Under the pieces are notes generated by a model, which saw only the letters and a list, made by a program, of their open reading frames with translations, did not search any database and was not told the DNA's origin. DNA of 64,000 nt from Lichenostomus cassidix (Eukaryota; Chordata; Aves; Passeriformes; Meliphagidae): positions 11,580,426 to 11,644,425 of the forward strand of contig CM039194.1 of NCBI GenBank assembly GCA_008360975.2. The letters are read 5' to 3'. Both the position numbers and the translations under genes were made by a program. Shown here in pieces: positions 1 to 13,550 of this stretch. How positions within the stretch are numbered: position 1 is the first letter of the stretch; each line of letters begins with the position of its first letter.

Positions 1-3000
1 GCAAAAAGCGTGATTCTGCATTATAGGGCAATAAACAAGAGGACCCAGGACAGGTAGGGATGTACCTCAGAGCAACTTGTGTCCCTCCAGGTTACTGTGA
101 CAGAGGGGAAAGCCTGTGCTCACTGAGGAGGGACTAGGGGCATCAGTGTGCTTGCTGCTGCTATGCGCAGGGGATGGAGAAAATGAGGAGAGCAGAGGCA
201 GGGGGGCTCTTTGAAAGGCTAAAAATGGTGCCCCCATTCCCTTTCTGAAACATAAATCAGCATTAAATAAACTAACTCTGTTCTCAAATTCCCTGTTCTC
301 ATTTTTAGTGACTGAGTTCTCTGCAAATCCCAGAGAAGTTGCTGCTTCTCATTTTTGAAGGAAAACCTAAATCTTATGTAGATATTTCTGAGCAAATGGA
401 GGGCTTGGGAGGGTGGGAGAAGTGTTCTTTTCAGAAGGAAAATGTACTAAAAACTTCAACTAACCCGAATGGATCTCCAGCTGTTTTCCCTCTGCTACGT
501 CACCACCCTGACCCTATGCAGCCACAGCCTCCTGTTTGCATCCAAGAAACATGACTAACATGCTGGAGAAGTAATCTGATGACTCAAAATGCTGGACAGT
601 GACTTCTCATGTCTACTCTGTGCCAGCCTAAAACCCCAGAAAACATTTTCCTTGGAGTCTCAGATGATCTGCAGACAAAAAACACAAAGATAAATCCTCT
701 ATTTGCTGTGAGCAGGAAGGAAGATGGAACGGGATGACCCATGACTCAAAACACCCAACGGAAAAAAGAAAAGAGAGAGATATGGGACAGGCAAAATGGG
801 AGAGAAAGCAGAACCTTCAGTGAAGGGTGTAAAGGTCCAACAGAAAAGGATGGAGTGGTGAGGAGGAGAACAGGTTTTCAACTGAAATGTCACAAGTGGT
901 TTGTTATACAGCTGCCACCAATGAATTTTTAGAAATGAGAAATTTATATCACAGGAAATATAAGGTGATGAGAAATGATCATGCCAAGAACATAACTCAA
1001 ATTTCTTTCTCACCACTTACATACCTGGAATCATTCCTTATTATTCTTATGTTTTTAAAGGAGAGATAACCAAGCCCATCTCGCTGTTCCCAGAGATCAC
1101 TGCCTGGCACAGCAATACAACACATCCAGCAAGAATGACCCACAGTAAGGGAACACTCATGTGCAGTTCAACAGCTGCACATTGTTTTAAAGATGAACAG
1201 AAACAGACAAAATACATTTTGTGCTATTTTAATATCTACATATTTAAACTTATCTAGTAGGTAAAGGAAATCGAAATCCAAAGTCCTAGCAGACTGCCAA
1301 AACCAAGGAAAAAAAAAAACCATGGTGTTGCTGTTGGCTCCAAAGAAAATGATTTGTCCCTTCTTCCAAGAACTTTAAAAGATAGTGATAGAAAACAAAA
1401 AGAAGGGAGAAAAAAATAGATCTAAAAGGAAGAAAATTACCATGTAAATGGAAACCACATACTGGCTTCCATATGTGTATCACATAGTTCTGCTCATGGT
1501 GTGTATCATGGTGGATACTCTCCACCGTCACTGTTCTCTCTTTAACACACACCTGGCTCTGGGCATTAACACATACTGGGGCTTATTTGTTTGTGTAGAG
1601 CTAAAGGGAAAGGCCATCTCCAACAGTCAACTTACATCACTAATACAAAATGAGTTTCCATGGGGAGATTCACGGATCAGAGAGGAAGTCCTTATCTTCT
1701 CTGTGGCAATGAGTTTTGCACTTCCTGAAGGAGCAGGTGGGGAAGGCTTTGGACCCAGAGGAGCCCCTCACTTGTGATCAAGGAGGAGAGAGATGAGGGG
1801 CTGAGGTGACCCCTTTCACAGCCAGTCACATCCAGGCTAGCATTTTTTGTAAACCAGATTATTTAGAAAGAGGACACTCCACCGCACCAGGTAGATGTTG
1901 CTGCAACTGATTTAAAAACAGGACTGCAGGCACCAACCAGGAAAGCAGATCTCAAAATATATGAAAGGGGGAAATTTGGATGATGAGATCTGCATTTGAG
2001 AGATGTTTAAGGTGTTTGAGGCAGCTTGGAAAGAAATCCTAGCTTTGCAGGCTTCCTACTAGATAAAGAGACATTACGATTTGAAGCTAGAAAAGTGAGC
2101 AGAATAAGCAGAAGTAAATGAATCAACTAGTTCTACAAAGTTGGTGCACATAAATGAAAGCTCACTAAGTGCTGGGGATTATGCTCATCTGAAAGAGGAA
2201 TTTGTTTGTCATAACTTAATCCTACCCAGATGAACATTCAGCAACTACACTCACTTCACTGCCAGCCAAAACCATTCTGGCAGAGGCTTGAGATGTTCTA
2301 GCTAAGTCTCAGTAACTTCAAAATTTTAGAGAGTTTTTACCAATTTTTGGGTTCTTCAAATAAACCATCCTCTAGCCTTGTTAAAGAAATCTTCATGCTA
2401 CTGCACCAAGTAAATAAATCATCATATTTCAGGGAAAAAAAGCAACCCCTCACAGCTTCAGAATGGGATGACTCTACGTCTGCTATTAATCGTCATGTAC
2501 CTGTGGCTGGAACCTTTGGCTTTTGACCATTTTCAAGGCAGAAAAATCTGATTAATGGGAAAACAGACGGTAACTGATATGATAAAACATTTATTCTTGA
2601 CAGGCAGAAACAACACAATCACATTTACATCCAGTGCAACCCAGTTCCCCCTGCCCTCCTCAGAAGTGCAATACAATCACAGCTCCTGCTCCACAGCTGT
2701 GTTTCCTCAAGGAAGAGGAGAAGGATCAAGAATGTGAACACAGAGAATTCCTATTGGTAGAGAGGCAACAAAAACAAGTCTGTGAATTCAGACTGATAAT
2801 CTAAGTTTTTACCACCACTTTTCCTCTCATTGCACCACCCAAATTAAATGAACCTGGAACAAGTTATAAATTGGCCTGTATAGAAGCAGGATTTGTTGTC
2901 TTTAAATGCACAGGGATCTGCCATCTTGCAATGCATGATTTCTGCAGCCTTTGCACTTTAAGGGACATTAATTCAAATGAATACAGTAGCAGACCAGTGC

Positions 3001-3592
3001 CATATATTACATTCTATTTTTACAGATGTACATAGTTTTCCAATTGAAAGAGAAAATAATGCAAACCGAGGCAGAGGAATTAGGCATGCAGGCAGAGTCA
3101 ATGCACAGGTATGAAATACAAAGTAGGGCTGGCATGCTGACAGGACATTGCTATTCTCTAGGGAATGCTAACATTTTAAGAGGGTAGAGTGTGCAGCTTG
3201 AGAACATCTGAATGGCCAAACACAGCCCCCTGTTTACATAAATTATTAGAAGATTAGTCTTTTCCAAGCTTTGAGTTCAGCAAGTGACGTGTAAATTCCA
3301 TGTGACTCACAAATCCTTTGCATATGGCCCGAGTACACATAGGATTTTCCATCTCAAGTCAGCACTTAAGTCCAGCATTTTCCTGTAATGGTGATTTCTG
3401 GGAATGGAGATAGGAACTCTAAGATCTTTTTCTCAGTCCATTCTTCTAAATACATGTGGTAACTTTGTTTTGCAGGAGTAAGCCTAGTAAAAATGCAGAC
3501 CAGATGGAAATACATGGCTATTGTGAGCCATTTGAAGAAACATGCAGTATCTTCTCAGTCTGAGGCCAAAGTCCTAGTGTTTCTCCTGCAGA

Positions 3593-4234
3593 ATGGTGAG
3601 ATCTTGCTCACTTCACTCCCGACATAAGCATCGGAATAAAAAATTCCTTTACAGATGTCAAAAGTCTACATGGCGACCACAAGGTGATAGGAAAGATGGA
3701 AAACAAATTCGTACTGTATTTGGAATTGCATCTGTCTTCCTCAAGGGAAATATTCAAACCCACCTCCACTGCATTTTCAAGCCTCATGCATGCCACAAAA
3801 AACAAGATCTGAAAAGCCTGATGGCTTCATTCTCCATTGAGGCCAAGTGCTATCTACTACAAAGAGGGACTGATGATTGCCCCACTGCCAGGGTGGGAAA
3901 GGCACGCTCCCAGCAAGGACGGGCAGCACTCTCGTTCCACACTAATTGGAAGAATCGTCTGCTGCCTGCTTTAGCTGGCCTTGCAACCTCTTCACAAACA
4001 GTCCAAACACTCCTCGTGGGAAAGCTGGCAAAAGCCCCAGAGAATTACAAAATGATGAATTTTTCTTGGACAAGAGAGATTGCCAGAGTTAATTATGAAC
4101 CATTATTTAGACGTATTGGTGAGAAAGACGCAACAATTCTCAAGACTCAGACTTATTATGAGGCCTGCCAAATGCTTGCCTCTGGGTTCAACACTGCACG
4201 TAGACTAAGACATTTCTTCAGAAATTGGCATTGA
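3593..4234 (+). other. Unassigned 213-codon open reading frame (coding status unknown)
   Basis: This is the longest open frame outside the CpG island. It runs antisense to ADAMTS2 inside intron 2. The predicted peptide is basic (many Lys and Arg), with no signal peptide, membrane segment or motif that I recognise, and it resembles no repeat-encoded protein known to me. An AATAAA occurs about 65 bp beyond the stop, which by itself means little in AT-rich DNA. No splice or promoter evidence was seen. It may be chance, an old retrocopy or an exon of an antisense RNA. It is recorded because of its length, not as a gene call. Confidence 0.25.
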
Positions 4235-5213
4235 TGAAATTTTATGAATAAGCAAAACATCCCATTAGCAAGAGGTGTCTGAACACCCATTAGTCAGGGC
4301 AGCAATAAAAGCATGGGATGGAGCAGCCTCACTTCTCGCCCTGTCGCAATGACATGGATCGTGAGAAAGATTTTCAGCCACAGAAAGACCCAAGAATCTG
4401 GATAGCTTGGGAATAGGCTGAAATTTTGCCCTGTTAAACTAGAGAGACTGGGGAAATGAATTTGCACATTGCCAAGAAATTATATCAAATTTAATTTCCC
4501 CATCTTGGGCTTTTTTGTATCTTCTCGACTTCTTGCAAATCAGTCATTATGCCAAGAAAATATCTTAAAAATATCACAACGAACACAAACCCCATACTGC
4601 TAAAGCAAATGGTGAGTTAGAAAAAGAAAACATTTTCTCCAATGTCTGAAAAGCTTTGATGCCAACTAACAGGAGATGGGAGGAGTATCATAATAAGAAA
4701 CTGAGAATTTAAATGTGGAGAGTGATGGGATATTTGGACAATATAATATAGGAAAGTTATGAGAACTGCATTAACAGCAAAGCTCCAAGCCACTCCGAAC
4801 TGCAATGATGAGATGTGCTGATGGGATTGTGGAGAAATATGTTATTTTTTTCATACTACATGATGCATGACACCAAATGTCTTTCCTGGGCCAAAGACAG
4901 ACACAGAGTTTTTCTATCTAAATAGAGTATGATAGAGAAAGATATGACAGCAGTGTTTGTGAGGCTACTGATTGCCTGTAAAGCCCCAAGGGTCCCCAGT
5001 TGCAATAAGAACAAATATTCTCAGTACTTCGAGACTCCCAAATAAAAGTTCAATATCCTGTTTCCAAAGGTGTCCTGTAACTGCTTCCTAAGAAATTATG
5101 TAAGACTAAGGCGAACAAGCAGTGATGTTCTCCAGAATACACCTCCTAATTCCAGCAAAGTGCAAGTCTGGGATTTCCTGCAGCAGGGCTGGTGAATGGA
5201 TACTTCTCAGCCC

Positions 5214-5480
5214 TTAATCAATTTTCCTTCTGTGAATCTCTGATGACTTTTTGAGCTCTTGCAGCACTTTACCATCCACAGTATCATTCAGCAAGTAGTT
5301 CCATGGCTTCATTGTGCTGAGCTGGCTTTCTTGCGCTTGTCTGAAACTGCTTTCTTTAAGTCTTCCTTGATGTCTCTTAGTTGTCACATAGGCAGAGACA
5401 TGGGACCTTCTCCTGATCACTCATGATTTTATAGGTCTTAATATCTCAGTATTGCTTTCCATCTTGCTTCCCCTGGAATT
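5214..5480 (-). mobile_element. Old CR1-type LINE fragment, antisense to plus strand
   Basis: The plus strand resembles the reverse complement of CR1 3' regions: a segment with CAAGTAGTTCCATGGCTT at about 5290-5312, then TCATGATTTTATAGGTCT at about 5421-5438. Both phrases and their order match reverse-strand CR1 consensus as I remember it. The copy is diverged. It accounts for the 68-codon open frame at 5214-5420, which should not be taken as a gene. Ends are approximate. Confidence 0.6.
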
Positions 5481-7096
5481 GTTCTGCCCTTTAAACTGGC
5501 AGCACTGTTTAAACTGCCCTTGAATATAGGTCCATCGTAGTCCCCATTCTACCCTCAGGGTCTAAGAACACAGTTTATGCCATACAAACCATTTGGATGC
5601 CACTCTGCCATACAAACAGTCTGGTTTTCTAGAGACTCAGATGAGGAAGACGTGTGTGGAAATGCTAAATATTGTCACTGCAATTCAGTGGCTGTTCCGT
5701 ACATCCTCAGTTCTGTAATAGTGCCACATTCCATAGCTTTGTTTTATATTATTTTGGTATTACACATCATACCTCCTGCAAACTTGCCACAGAGATCCCA
5801 GCTAAATGTGTAGTCTGAATTTAATGTTAAGCTCCAATCTGAATATAAGATTTGCAAGTTGTATTTCAAGGTGACAGAACACTATTGTTGATGAAAAGTG
5901 ACAGACAGCAAAATTAGTGGTTTATCCTTACACAACCACAGCTTCTACTTTCCCAGTGAAGTCTGTTTTCTACCACTGTAAAGTTCAAGCAATTCATGCT
6001 TAGAGGAAAGAACTCATTTCACAATTTTATCACTGTTGTTATGATACCAGCAGGGGTTTCTTTTAAAGCCTTCTCTGGCAGGAGCATAACTCCCTGTGAT
6101 TCTCTCCCTGCATTTAAAACAAAACAGCTCGAGCTGTTGTGGTTGCAAAGAAACATTTGAACTTTAACACAATCCTAAAAGCTCAGGGGAGGCAGCAGAT
6201 ATAAACCCAAACATGATGAGAAATTAAGCAACAAATCTCAGGATTTTTCACCAAATCTCATTTTCTGAGCAATTGGATTTAGCATGTGAACCTCCCTCTA
6301 CACTCTACGGATTATCTGTCTGTTTCCTAACGTCATGCCTACAGCTCATACAGGTTTAAAACAGGTTCCTTGGGTATTCATTTCACCACGAAGTTTAGCT
6401 CAGGCTCATCACTCTTTTTGGGATGAGGGAGGCCACAGTTCCAGGTTGTTTTGGAGGGGTTGTAGCCTCTCCTTCAAGCTCTTGGTGTCTCAGCAATACT
6501 GTGACCAATATTCAATTCAGTTAAAGCTATTGCATGTGGTCTACACAAGCTGTAATCCCACTTTTGACCCCAGGGCCATAGACCTAAATTGAGTTCAGAA
6601 GGAATCCATGTCGGATTTAGCAGCTCAGAGCTTCACTCTGCTGCTTTCCACAATTCAGAGTACAACTGAAACATCTTTTTAATTCTGCACATCCCACTAA
6701 GTTACAAAATACAAAACACTAGAAATTCATGTTGTAGTTTGTATCCAACTTCTATGTATTTATGTCTCCTTATATGAAATCATTGCATATTTTAAGTCTC
6801 TACATAAGATGAGAGCCTAAAAATGGTAAAAGCTGCTCCAGGAAATTGTTATTCACTTACAGTTTGTTTACACTTGATTCAGAACTTTGTCTCAAAAGCT
6901 TCTCTGAATTATTATTAGCAGCTTTTATACAAGGCAGAAAACACACAGATCATTTTACAAATAATATGAAGAACATTCTCTGTCCTGAAAACTTAATCAT
7001 GGACCGAGTTAAATTGGACTCAGATTTCACAATCATCTTCTCAATTTGAGAATATAAATGGCAATGTTTGTAAGTATAAATATAAATGACAATTGT

Positions 7097-7168
7097 CCCT
7101 GCCATGGCAGGGGGTTGGAACTAGATGATCTTTAAGGTCCCTTCCAACCCAAACCATTCTATGATTCA
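7097..7168 (+). mobile_element. CR1 LINE 3' end (5'-truncated copy)
   Basis: The sequence contains the hallmark CR1 tail: TTGGAACTAGATGATCTTTA, AGGTCCCTTCCAACCC and the terminal CATTCTATGATTC. It is the sense-strand 3' end, truncated at its 5' side as most avian CR1 copies are. Close agreement with the canonical tail suggests a younger insertion than the other CR1 pieces in this window. Confidence 0.92.
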
Positions 7169-10100
7169 TTCCATGAATGTGCCCTCATTTGAACAAAATG
7201 GCTTGGAAGTCAGCTAAATACATGTTTGGCTGAAACAAGCAGGCATTTATCTGACAATCTTGGCATGTACAAAACTTATTTACAGCAAATGAAAAAAATG
7301 GGGAGTTTGAAGATAGAAAGTTTCAAACATTGAGCGTTATAAAACTGTTCTACAATTGTTCTAGGCATGATCAGTGGAGGCTCACTAGCTGCATTTTGTG
7401 CCCAGCTCTGGGATCTGATCCTACTCATCCTCCTTAATTTGTTTGTGGCTTTGGCCAACTCTGAGCCTGTCACTTCCACAAGCACTGATGTGCTTCCCCC
7501 AGCACTGCATTCAAGCCTCTGCTCTCCAACCGTGTCTGAGCACATCCCCAGACACTACTGGGAAATTCCCTCAGAAGTTTCCAGGTAGCTCTCTGAGAAA
7601 ATATTCCAGCTGGGAGATGGCAAATTATTTATATTCTACTTTCCCCTTTTTATTTTTTAGTAGAGACCACATTACATTGCTCCCATATCACTTATTTTAG
7701 TTGTCTCCCTTTTGTAGCTACAATGAATTGGCAGAAGACAACTCTGCCCAGATCTCATTCTCAAGCTAGGCTTTTACATTCACTGTATTCCACTAAAAAC
7801 AATGGCACTATTTCCCCCCTCACTTTAAACATTGGGTGTTTGAACACACATCACTGCCCTCTCAATGACCAGGCAGCTCAGACTCAAGAAATCCACGATG
7901 GAGCCACAGGCTACAACCATCTCTCTCCATCTATTCCCAAAAGTCCAGACTTCACATGGAAGTGTTTCCATGGGATTCCAAGGGAAAATTGGTATTTTTG
8001 GAAAGGGAAGTCTACTCTACTATTTTACCACTTCAAGCTTGTCGAGCTCTTCTGAAGGAGAATGTCCTGTTCATGGGGTTACTGAGTAGAAGAGGATAAG
8101 GATGGGAATATCATTTCCTGAAGACCTTCTGGTGTGCCCTTCTGATGGTACAAGAGCAAGAGTTGCCCCATCCATCTTCCAGAAATGTCAGCACTGACAC
8201 TCCTATGAGTTCCTGCTTTGGTTTAAGGCTCAGCACATCATCACCTGGAAGCTCTGAGTAGCTACACAAGCTGCAGCCAAAGCAGTCCAGGCCTCTGAGT
8301 GGTCAGCTATGACTTGTGATCCCTGACAGTTTCTATTCATTTTCACAAAAACCTGAAAGTAAAAGAGAAGAAAGAAAAAAGCCCCAAGCCCCCATACACT
8401 CATGCCTTAAGAACCAGCCAAAATCCTGAGACAAGCAGTACCCCATTTATCTGGACAATCTGACAACCACTCCTGACATGTAAAGCCAGACCTTCTAATC
8501 TAGCCAATTTGTAAAACTACAGGAATTCATTCCAATGCTGCACAGCAGGCATGCTCCAGCAGAAAATCAATTTCAGCAAGCAAAGGACTGTGGAAAGCAC
8601 AGAATACTTATTTTAGTCTTTGGTGAAGGCTGAGGTGATTATTAATTTTTGTTTCATCATTATTATTAATATATTTTCTGATGCATACATCTAACAAATT
8701 TCCAGGGAAACAGGGCATCAGAGAATAAAGAAATTATCTTCCTGCTTATAGGTTTGGTGAGTTTAGTGCTTTTGTGACCCTCTTCGAAACATATCACAGA
8801 TCCCAATGGGTGATGCACTGCAGAGAGAAAAAGACATTTCCAGTGCATTCACAAAACCACACAATCATAGACACAGAGCCTAATTTAGTGGTCTTTTATG
8901 GGATATATCCAAGCATGAATCCATTCCACTCTCCATTATAAAGTCAGGTTTTGCTGGTTAACATACCACTATTTCTCAGAATTTTACAAGGAAATCTTAA
9001 GCTCAAAACAGGACAGATCAGAATCACAGATTCCCAAATGCCAGATCTTGAAGGCAACCAAAATCCTGTCAGACTGGATTCTCACCTTGAGCTCACAATG
9101 GGAACTGAAACACTTATTCAAAAGCAGATGGCTTTCTCTGCCTCATTAAATATTTAAACCACATATCATGGTGGGATGTTTTGTGCATTGTCCATCCACA
9201 GCAAACAAATGAGAACTCAGGGAAAAATCCTGACACATCCTAAATATTTGCCGGTAGGCTGAGGAGTGCTGCTGTCCATTGATGGGCTCTTTAAACAGCA
9301 CAGCTCTGGAACACTTGACAGATCACTGTGTCAGGGAGAAAGTCCCACTGGAAGGGCTCTGCCTGCAGGGTCGAGCACAGAGCTGTGGTAGGAGCAGACC
9401 CTAGAGATCACACTGAAGGAACTTCTCCAGCCCTTAGTGATTATTCAAATTACAGCAGCACTTCGAGGAACTTAGTATCAATCAGAGTGCTTGCTCCTCC
9501 TGTTCCCAGCGGGACCAGGATATGGTGCAGAAGGAATCTAATAGACTCCCAGACCTAAAATCAATTATTGAAGTTTTTGAAATCTATTGTCTTTTTAATT
9601 GTAAGCAACTCTACATTTACTCTCCTGGTTTTATCTGAAGACTCATAGGATCAAGTTTCAGTTCCAGTCTTTAATCTTATATGTTCATATTCATACAGTG
9701 GGCTTTAAAAAAAAAGTAAATAAAGAAGCAATCACAATTTGTAAACAACAACTTAGTACAATCAAAAATATATGCTCAGCATCAAGCAACAAAAAGAGAA
9801 TGACCACAAAAATATTTTTTATTATTTTTTTACATTATTCTGTACTTGAGGGTGGAGGAGCAGGATTGAGCCAGAATGCTTTAAATTGGCTTCACCGCAA
9901 CACATCCCCAAGAGGATTTAAATCCGGCAAATGAGAGCAGAAGCCTTGGTGTTCAGCCCAGGAGCTGTCTGGATCAAAGGTTACAGAAGAAATCATAAAG
10001 CCACTTAAGCATTTGTACTTTGACATGCAGGACCACTCCTAGAGCAGGTTCTGCCCAAATTCTTTGCAAAATAACTGCCAGTAGCAATGATATTTATAAA

Positions 10101-12384
10101 CTGTGTTCACGAGGCAATGATATGTCAGGTTTTTTGAGTTCTTCAAAGGGATTAGTGAATTTCACGCTTGCCAGAAAAGCAGATAAATCTTAATATTCCC
10201 CTTTGTTTTGCAACCAAATAATAATTGTTTAAGAATAGTTCTTATTCCTTTATGCCTTGCTTGAGTAATGGAATATTTTATGCACATGAAATTTGTCCCT
10301 GTCTGTGACCCCTGCTACCCCATGTAAAGTGCATATTTTAATAGAATATTTAATTATAGGCCAGTAATTCCAGCATACCACAATGAGATTATTTCACAAT
10401 ACCCATTTGTGTTGCAATTCTGATCAGTTATTTTTCACACACGCTTGGTGACAAGGCTACAGCTCCAAGGACTCCATCAAATACACCTGCCAAGTCCGAC
10501 AACGGCAAGCAGAACAAAATTAAACATCCTGTTTATAAGTATATATGTTTAATGGAGCATAAATGGCAAAGCCTCATGTCTCCCACATCCTTCCCCATAA
10601 AGTCAGGTAAGTGTTAGAAGTAGTTTGCCTGTCTGGAAGAGAAACATGCATTTTTCTATGGCTGCTTATCTTAAATTCAAGCTTTCAACCTCAAGGGGTA
10701 AATAGTGTGAGGATTTAAGAATAAATCTCAGTGAAACACATGGAAGATTTACTACAGACAATTTGAAAATGTAAAAGGGAAAAAACATTCTGACAGAAAA
10801 TTATTTAGGTCACTGGGATAATTCATTGTTATGTGCCCTAGAATTTATAATGCCACTTGCTCACTATAGTATTTATATGTATGCATTAACAGTTACACTA
10901 CACATCATGATTCTGACACATGCACTCCACAAACACTTTTATATCTATAAACATCTTTATATGGAGAAGACTTTTTTCCTGTGTTTTTAAGGGCCAACAA
11001 CCTTTACTACTTTTCCCCACATCATCTCTAGTACTGATGAATGAAACCACAACAGCTTCAAACCACTCTGTAAAATTAGCTGCATAACCCTTCGACAAAG
11101 AAAAGGGCAGACACCCTCCAGAGTTTTTAATTCTCCTCATGCCTCTCAACCTGCTGACTACACAAAACATTTTCATTCCTCAGTACCACTTCCATCTTAT
11201 TCAAGAGTATTTTAAGACCTGAACTGAAAATCCTGCCCTCTGCTTCCCAGTCTCATTGCCAATAACCTCCACACACCTCTAGCAGAAAGAGAATTTTGTT
11301 ACATATTTTTTCTATTAACATCCTTGGGATTTTGGAGTGCTTCACACTTCCTAAAATCAGATCCAATGTCAACATTCATACCTTTGGAGACTAAGGAAAT
11401 TCCTCTGGCCTGATCAGTGCTACTCAAGTGCTGTGCTGAGAGGTTAGCAATCTACTTGAAGTCACAAATTAGGGTGAGAACCCTTCAGGAACTCTAACAA
11501 TAGTCAAGACTGCTGTTAAGAGAGCATTTGCATGCTGGCAAGCTAGCTCCAAAAAAGAAGTTGATTAGAAAAACTACTTATTAAATACTTTGCAAAAATT
11601 TATTACCATTCTCAGCTGTTTTCCAAAAGCTCTAGTAATGAACAAAAGATTCTCATCTCCTCCTCCTCTCACACTTAAACTTGCTAATTATACCCAGCCC
11701 ATGAGGAAGCCTCATAAGAACTACACTCTTAGCTGGAAAGGCCACCAGCCAGTAACTACTACTGCATGTTCACTTCCATTATCTGCAACTTTCCATGATA
11801 GTTGTCAACACTTCCTTTGCCTTTTGATATTTATTCTTTGCTCTTTTCCTAACAATGAGCTACGTGTAGGGAAACTTCTCTTTCTCTTAGACTCCTGCAA
11901 TGCACAGAGGCTGCAAAATCAACAAAGCACTGGGAGCAGCACTCTTTGGTTTCTGCAGTTTCTGAATTAGCAGGAAGCTCATAATGGCTTGTGGCTACAT
12001 ATCTATGAGACTCTATCCTCCAGCTCAACCAGCTTCCTAAACAGACACCAGATCATAAAACAGGCCCTTAGGCTCTTTGTGTTCATGTAACAATTTCACT
12101 GACCACAACGGAGTTAGTGCTTGTTTCCACCAGTGCACGGCAGGGACTTGTACCTTCCAATACCTCCATCGTAAAACACTGAAGACCATTTTCAGATTTA
12201 AATTGTTTCAGACAAATATATGTATCACAAAATGAATTTCAGTCGAATTATTCCATTTGCTTCAGAAATCTACAGTAATTATTGGCATTCTCCCACGCTA
12301 TTTGTAAATCTTCACAGTCATAACACACAGGGATCATAGAAACTGGCAGAACTGCTATGGAGACTTCTACACTTGGTGAATATT

Positions 12385-12510
12385 CTGTTTAGAGGGCAGC
12401 GTAGTGTAACTGCAAGACAAAACCCTGGCTTTGTCCTAGCCCTGCCACTGACCCATCTGTGTAATTGCCACAGATTGCTGGCTTGTGAAATGGAGATGAG
12501 GAAGGGACAA
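12385..12510 (+). mobile_element. MIR-like SINE (tRNA-derived, amniote MIR)
   Basis: The order GGCAGCGTAGTGTAACTGCA, CTAGCCCTGCCACTGACC, CATCTGTGTAATTGCC and GCTTGTGAAATGGAGATGAG follows the MIR core region (…CTCTGCCACT…CTGTGTGACC…CATCTGTAAAATGGGGAT). It is heavily diverged, as expected of an element predating the bird radiation. Open frames of 68-77 codons on both strands across it are coincidental. Confidence 0.7.
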
Positions 12511-13526
12511 CCTTGCATGCATGTGGCACCCGCCCCAGCACCAGAAGGCACACAGCAGCTCAGGAGGTTTCTTCCACTCCATGCTCTTAAAAAAACCTAA
12601 ATTTATGTGAAGTTCTCTGGAGTCCTTAGATAAAAAAAACATTATTTAATTGAAGCTCTTTTCATAGGGCATTTTGCATCAGTTCCCTATGGAGCGTAAA
12701 AGGGAAGGAAATAATTTTTGGAAATTTTAAGAATATAATCTGGCCAACGTTTTTACTATTTTAACTTTACCCAGATTTACCTTTTCAAAGCAGACCAATA
12801 AAAGATGGATTCTATTCCAGTAAAAAGGTGTAGGCGTACAAAACAAAATATAACTTAAGTTCAAAAAAAAAAACCAAAACCCACCCAAATCCAGGATGGA
12901 TCTATCTATATCTGCAGCCTATCATTAGTCCAGGCACCACTGCCAACGCATTCACAAGCCTTTCCCAACATCAGTAGCTTCCAGTGAAGTTCCATCACAG
13001 TAAGCTGAGCTATACAGAGAAGTTACAAACTAAAGAAAGTGGTAAATATTATCTTTCAGATTATCTCCTATAAAAGTCAGGCTCATCTTCGGCTTTGGTC
13101 AGTCCAGTTCCAGAAGCTGTTCCAGTTTACAAGGAAACTTCCATTGCACAGAGCAATGTCACGCTGGAGGATGATACCAAACACCAGAGTACATTCTGTG
13201 CAGGGCAAGTAATCTGCACAGAGTGGATGTCAGTGTTGGGATATGTGATTTGGCCATAACAGCAGCTATTTCAAAATTCAGGAGCAAAGGAAAAGATCTT
13301 GAGATTAAAGTCTTGGCAGGTACAATAAAATAGATAAATAAAACAGCTTGCGAAATCTCAGATCGTGATTCTTACTAATAGATTAAGTTCTTACAACTGG
13401 ATTACAAATAAGCATTTTAAAAAGCGTGTCTTTGGAGGAAGGGGGGTTACTATTTTTTTTATTTTGGAGGAGGATCAAAGGCAGATGATCGGGATGAGAA
13501 ACTGCCTACAAATCTCAGAACAACAG

Positions 13527-13550
13527 GAAAGAAAGAAAGAAAGAAGAAAA
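13527..13550. repeat. (GAAA)n microsatellite
   Basis: A short purine run built from GAAA units, ending in AAGAAGAAAA. It is probably length-polymorphic. Confidence 0.85.

Noticed and set aside
12318..12642. Small ORFs on both strands around 12.4 kb
   Set aside because: They overlap a MIR-like SINE and are explained by it.
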